Shown here piece after piece: positions 6,515 to 11,470 of a DNA stretch of 11,470 bases. Numbering within the stretch: the first letter of the stretch is position 1; every line of letters begins with the position of its first letter. Source of the stretch: Mariprofundaceae bacterium (lineage in GTDB: Bacteria > Pseudomonadota > Zetaproteobacteria > Mariprofundales > Mariprofundaceae). The notes beneath the pieces are model-generated. The model did not search any database. It saw only the letters and a list, made by a program, of their open reading frames with translations, and was not told the origin of the DNA. The stretch lies in the NCBI GenBank assembly GCA_030950875.1, contig JAUZQS010000334.1, forward strand, positions 1-11,470, read 5' to 3'. A program made the translations under genes and the position numbers.

Positions 6515-8814
6515 TGGCCGATAATCACAACGATTCTTCAAATCAAGAAATATCACGCATAGAAAAGTCATTATCACGTTTTCTTATTTTTTCTATGTGC
6601 ACACTCGCGCTTTATGCAGTGCTTAATGCCATGCTCGGCATCTATATACTAGCTATTATCCAATGCATGGTATTTATTACCCTGCCAGCATTATACATAT
6701 GGCTCAAACGCGGCGGCTCCCAAATAATCATTAAACACGCTATTGGTTTGGCTACATTAACTATATTTGCACCTCTTTTATTTATGCCTTCTATTGATAG
6801 TACTGGTATCTATTGGATTTTTATTTACCCACTGGTGGCCTTTTTCTTCCTAGGTGTACGAACAGGCATGCAATGGACGGCCATCTATAGCATCACACTC
6901 TTAATTGCCTTGGGCTTAGCATCGTTAAAGGGCTTGCCTCTTTATTACACTTGGACTCAAATATCACTCAGCTTGCTTGAACTTCTACTTTGTAGCTTTA
7001 TCAGTTATTTCTTCGTTTCTGATAACGAAAAAGCTGAAGCTCAACAACAAGCCCATGTATATTATTTAAAAAGCATTGATCGCATCGAACGCGCATTTCA
7101 TAGTCAGCCAGAAACAGATAAAGGTATGAACCCTGCCCTGCAAAGCTTGATTGAGACTTTCCAAGCCAGCCATGCTTGCCTTACTCTCTTAAACAGTGCT
7201 GATCATATGGACAATCATTCCACGTCATTCGAATGCAGTACCGAGGGTGTTCGCAGTGTCTTAACATCTGAAAAATATCGTGATATTCTCCATAAAGATA
7301 TGCAGGCACTCATACACACACTAAAACGTGATAAGCCTACATGTTATGATGATCACAACCTCTTCCCTGGCAACCTAGAAAACTTGCAATCACTTTCTAT
7401 TCAATCACAAATGCTTATTACGCTACAGCCAAACAAAGAGCAAACATGGTTACTCACATTGCATCAATGTAACTACCCTCGACATTGGAATAAAGATGAA
7501 CAACGTCTCTTCCAAGGCATTGCCCGTCGCATGGAAGATGCTCTGCAGCAAATATTACTTTATCAGAACATAAAGTTATCCACACAGAACTTACTCAAAG
7601 CCAAGCAAGAAGCAGAAGCCGCCAACCATGCTAAAAGTGAATTTCTATCTGTAATGAGCCATGAATTACGCACCCCTCTGCATGGCATTATTGGCCTGCA
7701 AGAATTGATTGCCAGTGATGCAAAATACCTAACAAGTGAGCAACTTGAGCACCTAACTTTGGCACGGCAGGCGGCGCGGTCTTTAAGTGATCTTGTAAAT
7801 GACATTCTTAACTTATCCAAAGTTGAATCAGGCACAATCCAACTTAATCATAAAGAGCTTTCTCTAAAAGGTCTTCTGCTTGATGCTATTGCGCCCTTTG
7901 TTATTGCCTCCAGAAACAAACACCTTCCGATTCAATTACACTTTGAAGAAGCCCCTGAGTTTATTATTGGGGATGAGATTCGACTACGACAAATACTTAT
8001 TAACATCATTGGAAATGCAGTTAAATTTACACAGCAAGGCCATATAAACATTCATATTAAACAGATAGCTCTACAATCGGACAATCATTTATTGTCATTC
8101 TCCATCAAAGATACTGGCATTGGTATATCCTCAGATATGCTTGAACATATTTTTGAGCCATTCCATCAAGAGGCCCAGTTGATGCAACATCAGCATACAG
8201 GAACAGGCCTTGGCACAACCATTGCCAAACGGTTTGTTGAATTAATGGATGGCCATATTTATGTAGATAGTGAATTAGGCGTTGGTAGCTGCTTTACATT
8301 TAATATTCCACTTGAGGCAGGTAAAGGCAACAATATCCACTGGAAGATTGATGCTAGTCAAATATCAATTCCAGCCTCCCCTTCTCCACAGACCAAAGAA
8401 AATACATCCATGTCCAACAAAATCCATATATTGCTTGCCGAAGATGACCCAATCGGTCAACGCATTGCAGCAAAACGACTTAGGCGTATGGGCATGCTCG
8501 TTGATATCGCTGAAGATGGTTTTACAGCATGGGTTAAATCGCAAACGGGCGAACATGATCTTTTATTAACCGATATTCGCATGCCTAAAATGGATGGCAT
8601 CGAATTAACCCGCCGCATTCGTCAATATGAAAAAGAGCATAACAAACCGCGACTTCCAATTGTAGGTCTAAGCGCCCATGCTTTAGCTGAAGTCGAACAA
8701 GAATGTCTTAAAGAGGGTATGGATTCCTTTATGGCCAAACCGATTGATCCCGATAGCGTGTTAGCAAAGGTTCAAGAAATCATTAACCTTCATAAACAAC
8801 TGCCACAAACTTAG
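6514..8814 (+). CDS. Membrane-bound hybrid sensor histidine kinase (six TM segments, GAF-like domain, HisKA-HATPase, receiver)
   Basis: A 766-residue two-component kinase with unknown signal. Order: about six hydrophobic helices (roughly residues 22-40, 42-64, 73-91, 99-115, 120-138, 148-168) with little periplasmic sequence; a divergent GAF-like region (about 205-345, ending in the typical WNKDEQRLFQGIARRMEDAL); a short coiled coil (351-375); a HisKA domain with phospho-acceptor His383 in SVMSHELRTPLHG; an ATPase domain with N-box Asn501, DTGIGI (533-538), IFEPF and GTGLGTTIAKRFVELM (563-578); a linker (601-633); and a receiver with acidic Glu643-Asp644-Asp645, phospho-acceptor Asp687, Ser720 and Lys742. 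All key residues are intact. The kinase core resembles RpfC-type hybrid kinases, but the C-terminal HPt of RpfC is missing, so phosphate must pass to a separate HPt protein or the receiver acts as a brake. The next in-frame Met lies inside the first helix, which supports this start. recQ follows 14 bases on. Confidence 0.92.
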   Translation: MADNHNDSSNQEISRIEKSLSRFLIFSMCTLALYAVLNAMLGIYILAIIQCMVFITLPALYIWLKRGGSQIIIKHAIGLATLTIFAPLLFMPSIDSTGIYWIFIYPLVAFFFLGVRTGMQWTAIYSITLLIALGLASLKGLPLYYTWTQISLSLLELLLCSFISYFFVSDNEKAEAQQQAHVYYLKSIDRIERAFHSQPETDKGMNPALQSLIETFQASHACLTLLNSADHMDNHSTSFECSTEGVRSVLTSEKYRDILHKDMQALIHTLKRDKPTCYDDHNLFPGNLENLQSLSIQSQMLITLQPNKEQTWLLTLHQCNYPRHWNKDEQRLFQGIARRMEDALQQILLYQNIKLSTQNLLKAKQEAEAANHAKSEFLSVMSHELRTPLHGIIGLQELIASDAKYLTSEQLEHLTLARQAARSLSDLVNDILNLSKVESGTIQLNHKELSLKGLLLDAIAPFVIASRNKHLPIQLHFEEAPEFIIGDEIRLRQILINIIGNAVKFTQQGHINIHIKQIALQSDNHLLSFSIKDTGIGISSDMLEHIFEPFHQEAQLMQHQHTGTGLGTTIAKRFVELMDGHIYVDSELGVGSCFTFNIPLEAGKGNNIHWKIDASQISIPASPSPQTKENTSMSNKIHILLAEDDPIGQRIAAKRLRRMGMLVDIAEDGFTAWVKSQTGEHDLLLTDIRMPKMDGIELTRRIRQYEKEHNKPRLPIVGLSAHALAEVEQECLKEGMDSFMAKPIDPDSVLAKVQEIINLHKQLPQT

Positions 8815-8828
8815 GAAGTACACCCACC

Positions 8829-10628
8829 ATGTCAGATAAATCTTCCCTAAACATCCTCCAAACAACCTTTGGCTACGAAGCATTTCGCCTCAATCAAGAA
8901 GCAATTATCAACAAGCTCATTACTGGAGAAAATAGCTTTGTATTGATGCCAACAGGCGGTGGAAAATCGTTATGCTATCAAATTCCTGCTTTGGCTCGCA
9001 ATGGTATCGCGATCGTTGTATCACCACTTATTTCACTGATGAAAGATCAAGTCGATGCTCTGCAAGCCAATGGCGTTGCCGCAGCCTATTACAATTCATC
9101 ACAAGACTCTCAACAAGCCAAGCAGGTGTTAGCCAAGCTGCATGCCCATGCAATAGATTTATTATATATTGCCCCAGAGCGTTTATTATCCGATGGTTTT
9201 CTTGAGCGTCTAAGCAATATCGATATTGCCCTGTTCGCTATTGATGAGGCGCATTGTGTGTCGCAATGGGGACACGATTTTCGACCTGATTATGCCCGTT
9301 TACACTTGCTTCGCCAACATTTTCCCAATATCCCGACTATTGCATTAACGGCCACGGCCGACCTTCAAACACGCAAGGATATTATCCATATTTTAGGGCT
9401 TGAGCATGCAACACAACATATCAGCAGCTTTGATCGCCCCAATATTCGCTACGATGTATTGGAAAAGCACCAGCCCTTTACACAACTCACCCATTTCTTA
9501 GAAAAACATGTCGATGAATCAGGTATTATTTATGCTTTAAGCCGCAAGCGTGTCGAACAAATTAGCGCGAAATTGCAAGCCAACGGGCTAAAAGCTTGTG
9601 CTTATCATGCTGGCATTGCAGCAAGCCAGCGCGAGCATGCACAACGTGCATTTTTGAAAGATGATATTAACATTATCGTGGCAACAGTTGCCTTTGGCAT
9701 GGGCATAGACAAACCCAATGTGCGTTTTGTCGTGCATTATGATTTACCAAAGAGTATCGAAGGTTATTATCAAGAAACAGGGCGTGCTGGGCGTGATAAT
9801 TTACCATCCGAGGCGCTGCTACTCTCGGGTACACAAGATATGGTCATGGCTCGTCGGTTAATTGAACAAAACAGTAACGAGCAACAGAAGCGTATCGAAC
9901 TGCATAAGCTCAATGCCATGATAAGCTTTTCAGAGGCGACCTCATGCCGCCGTAAAATCTTACTGCATTATTTTGATGAATCCATGCAAGATGATTGTGG
10001 AAACTGTGATGTTTGCTTGAACCCACCAGAAAAATTTGATGCCACAAAAGATGCACAAAAAGCCTTATCGTGCGTTTATCGTTTAAACCAAAGCTTTGGC
10101 ATAAAATATGTCATTGATGTATTACGCGGCATGGATAATGAACGCATTCGCTCACGCCGCCATGAACAGCTTTCCACCTATGGCATTGGCGCAGAGTACT
10201 CTGAAGAAGTATGGGGTTCTATTTTCCGCCAACTCATTCACCGTGGCTTCTTATTCCAAGATATTGCCAACTATTCTATCCTTAAACTAACCCCAAAGGC
10301 TCGGCCATTATTACGCGGCGAGCAAAGCCTTGAGCTTGCCAAGCCTCATATACGTCAAAAGAGCAAAAAGAACAAAGTTGAAGCCAAAAAGAAGGCTGCC
10401 AATCATGCACCTTATAATCAGGATTTATTCGAAAAACTTCGCGTCTTACGCAAAAAAATCGCTTCCGAATTGGATGTCCCACCTTATATTATCTTTGGTG
10501 ATGCCACCCTTATCCATATGGCACAACTCAAACCCAGCAACAACGAAGAAATGTTAGCAGTCAATGGTGTTGGTGAAGTCAAACTAGAGCGTTTTGGCAC
10601 TGTTTTTTTGGATTGCCTGCGCAGTTAA
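8829..10628 (+). CDS. recQ: ATP-dependent DNA helicase RecQ
   Basis: A 3'-5' superfamily 2 helicase that unwinds recombination and stalled-fork intermediates. The 599 residues are close to the E. coli length (~610). Order: Q-motif region FRLNQEAII (19-27); Walker A PTGGGKS (41-47); DEAH box with the aromatic-rich loop, [18 protein letters not shown] (138-155); TATA motif III (174-177); motif [18 protein letters not shown] and motif [13 protein letters not shown] (284-323); a Zn-binding site with Cys373, Cys390, Cys393 and Cys396; a winged helix (about 408-500); a lysine-rich linker (510-523); and a C-terminal HRDC domain (about 530-599). AGGAAG at the kinase stop, about 10 bases before the ATG, is the ribosome binding site. 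The 14-base gap implies cotranscription with the kinase. The stop overlaps that of convergent cysE. Confidence 0.97.
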   Translation: MSDKSSLNILQTTFGYEAFRLNQEAIINKLITGENSFVLMPTGGGKSLCYQIPALARNGIAIVVSPLISLMKDQVDALQANGVAAAYYNSSQDSQQAKQVLAKLHAHAIDLLYIAPERLLSDGFLERLSNIDIALFAIDEAHCVSQWGHDFRPDYARLHLLRQHFPNIPTIALTATADLQTRKDIIHILGLEHATQHISSFDRPNIRYDVLEKHQPFTQLTHFLEKHVDESGIIYALSRKRVEQISAKLQANGLKACAYHAGIAASQREHAQRAFLKDDINIIVATVAFGMGIDKPNVRFVVHYDLPKSIEGYYQETGRAGRDNLPSEALLLSGTQDMVMARRLIEQNSNEQQKRIELHKLNAMISFSEATSCRRKILLHYFDESMQDDCGNCDVCLNPPEKFDATKDAQKALSCVYRLNQSFGIKYVIDVLRGMDNERIRSRRHEQLSTYGIGAEYSEEVWGSIFRQLIHRGFLFQDIANYSILKLTPKARPLLRGEQSLELAKPHIRQKSKKNKVEAKKKAANHAPYNQDLFEKLRVLRKKIASELDVPPYIIFGDATLIHMAQLKPSNNEEMLAVNGVGEVKLERFGTVFLDCLRS

Positions 10629-11365
10629 ATGCCATCCCCACCAAGAAAATCTTCGACCTTCTTATGCTCCTTACGCATCTCTCGACTCAAACGTGAACCT
10701 TTTGGGCTATCATCTTTCTCATCAGCATGAAAACTATCCACCCGCTCATTTACATCATCAATCAAAGTCAGCATATGACGCACCACTTGAGCCACAGGAT
10801 CAGGCATCTGGTGATGATCCAAATTAATCCGTCCATTTTCAATCAGTGATTCTGTTTTACCTACCACCGTACCTGGAATACCGATAACTGTGGAGTGCTC
10901 TGGAATATCTTTTAACACCACAGAGTTCGCACCAACACATGACTCCTTACCGATGGTAATCGCCCCCAAAATCTTGGCACCAGCGCCAATAATGACGCCA
11001 TCTTCCAGCGTGGGGTGACGTTTCTTCTTCTGCCAAGTTGTCCCACCCAACGTTACACCGTGGTACAAAGTTACGCCGTCACCAACCTCTGTTGTTTCAC
11101 CAATCACAATGCCCATACCATGATCAATAAAAAAGTGCTTCCCAATGGTGGCTCCGGGGTGAATCTCAATGCCCGTCAACCAGCGCGCTATATGCGAAAT
11201 AAAGCGTCCCAACCAACGAAACCCATGTCGCCAACTTGCATTGGCAACCCGATACATCCAAATAGCGTGCAGCCCTGGGTAGCAAGTCAGTACTTCCCAA
11301 GTCGAGCGTGCAGCAGGATCACGATCAAAAGCGGTGCGAATATCTTCTCGAATAGTTAAAAACAT
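10625..11365 (-). CDS. cysE: Serine O-acetyltransferase CysE (short form)
   Basis: Transfers acetyl from acetyl-CoA to L-serine, giving O-acetylserine, the cysteine precursor used by CysK/CysM. From ATG at 11365 the protein has 246 residues and starts [10 protein letters not shown], the usual beginning of short proteobacterial CysE without the full E. coli N-terminal helical domain. A GTG at 11371 would add two residues and is less likely. [19 protein letters not shown] (residues 16-34) precedes the left-handed beta-helix of hexapeptide repeats (about 65-165), which carries IHPGATIG, the catalytic Asp81-His82 in [11 protein letters not shown], and YHGVTLGGT with His102. The tail (about 205-246) is highly charged and longer than I would expect; the feedback-inhibition C-terminus is normally short. 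No good ribosome binding site is seen, so coupling to the upstream gene, which ends 9 bases earlier, is plausible. Confidence 0.95.
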   Translation of the reverse strand: MFLTIREDIRTAFDRDPAARSTWEVLTCYPGLHAIWMYRVANASWRHGFRWLGRFISHIARWLTGIEIHPGATIGKHFFIDHGMGIVIGETTEVGDGVTLYHGVTLGGTTWQKKKRHPTLEDGVIIGAGAKILGAITIGKESCVGANSVVLKDIPEHSTVIGIPGTVVGKTESLIENGRINLDHHQMPDPVAQVVRHMLTLIDDVNERVDSFHADEKDDSPKGSRLSREMRKEHKKVEDFLGGDGI

Positions 11366-11374
11366 GCCCACAGG

Positions 11375-11470
11375 CTACATCACAGCTTGTGCAGAGGACA
11401 ATGCTTCATCAGAACCTGCAATCGTCCATAACGCATCACTTTGAAGATGTTCTCCCACCCAGTTGCGAAT
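11375..11470 (-). CDS. Unrecognised protein, C-terminal end only (N-terminus beyond right edge)
   Basis: A minus-strand frame is open from the right edge for 31 codons and ends in TAG at 11375-11377. The visible end begins IRNWVGEHLQSD and finishes with SSAQAVM. The same frame has no break, the composition looks protein-like, and the 9-base gap to the cysE ATG fits an operon. The fragment is too short for me to assign a family. In some proteobacteria trmJ or suhB lies near cysE, but this sequence does not visibly match the end of either. Confidence 0.55.
   Translation of the reverse strand: MRNWVGEHLQSDALWTIAGSDEALSSAQAVM

Noticed and set aside
8410..8814. Possible internal start giving a stand-alone receiver protein from the kinase gene
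   Set aside because: The ATG at 8410 sits at the linker-receiver boundary, which is suggestive, but only A-rich sequence and no real Shine-Dalgarno precedes it. A linker methionine is expected by chance.
11015..11359. A 114-codon plus-strand open frame
   Set aside because: It is antisense to the well-supported cysE beta-helix region and has no ribosome binding site or recognisable motif.
1..11470. Mobile elements, CRISPR arrays, tRNA or rRNA genes, defence or secondary-metabolite systems
   Set aside because: I looked for transposase motifs, repeated spacers, tRNA-like cloverleaf ends and long inverted repeats and saw none. The genes are nearly contiguous housekeeping genes apart from the kinase and one unrecognised fragment.

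Overview
The window reads as an ordinary housekeeping stretch of a proteobacterial chromosome with moderate to slightly low G+C (by eye, somewhat under half). The murA-hisG-hisD-hisC-hisB-hisH order, the short-form HisG, the monofunctional HisB, the adjacent rplM-rpsI pair and the short CysE starting [10 protein letters not shown] all fit the beta-, gamma- or zetaproteobacteria. The genus cannot be fixed from these 11.5 kb alone. Coding density is very high: no gene-free stretch exceeds about 160 bases.

Layout. (1) Bases 1-5390, minus strand: a compact cluster transcribed right to left, murA, hisG, hisD, hisC, hisB and hisH (hisH runs off the left edge). Most junctions are ATGA-type or few-base overlaps, so the cluster is probably one translationally coupled operon. 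It joins the first committed step of peptidoglycan precursor synthesis to histidine synthesis. (2) Bases 5391-5551: a 161-base divergent promoter region with a good plus-strand promoter for rplM and only a weak candidate for murA. (3) Bases 5552-6388, plus strand: rplM and rpsI (ribosomal proteins L13 and S9), closed by a textbook intrinsic terminator at 6411-6440. (4) Bases 6514-10628, plus strand: a membrane-bound hybrid histidine kinase followed 14 bases later by recQ. A near-consensus promoter places the kinase transcription start at or beside its ATG, so the kinase mRNA is predicted to be leaderless. (5) Bases 10625-11470, minus strand: cysE (serine acetyltransferase), convergent with recQ and sharing its stop-codon bases, preceded by the C-terminal end of an unrecognised gene that enters from the right edge.

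How the genes work together. HisG, HisD, HisC, HisB and HisH catalyse steps of one pathway from PRPP and ATP to histidine. Two activities are conspicuously absent here and must lie elsewhere: the HisZ regulatory subunit that short HisG needs, and a histidinol-phosphate phosphatase. The kinase has no HPt domain and no adjacent response regulator, so its output partner is also outside the window.

No mobile element, CRISPR array, tRNA or rRNA gene, or obvious horizontally acquired system was found. The most interesting leads are the predicted leaderless kinase transcript, the kinase-recQ pairing and the recQ/cysE stop-codon overlap without a terminator.
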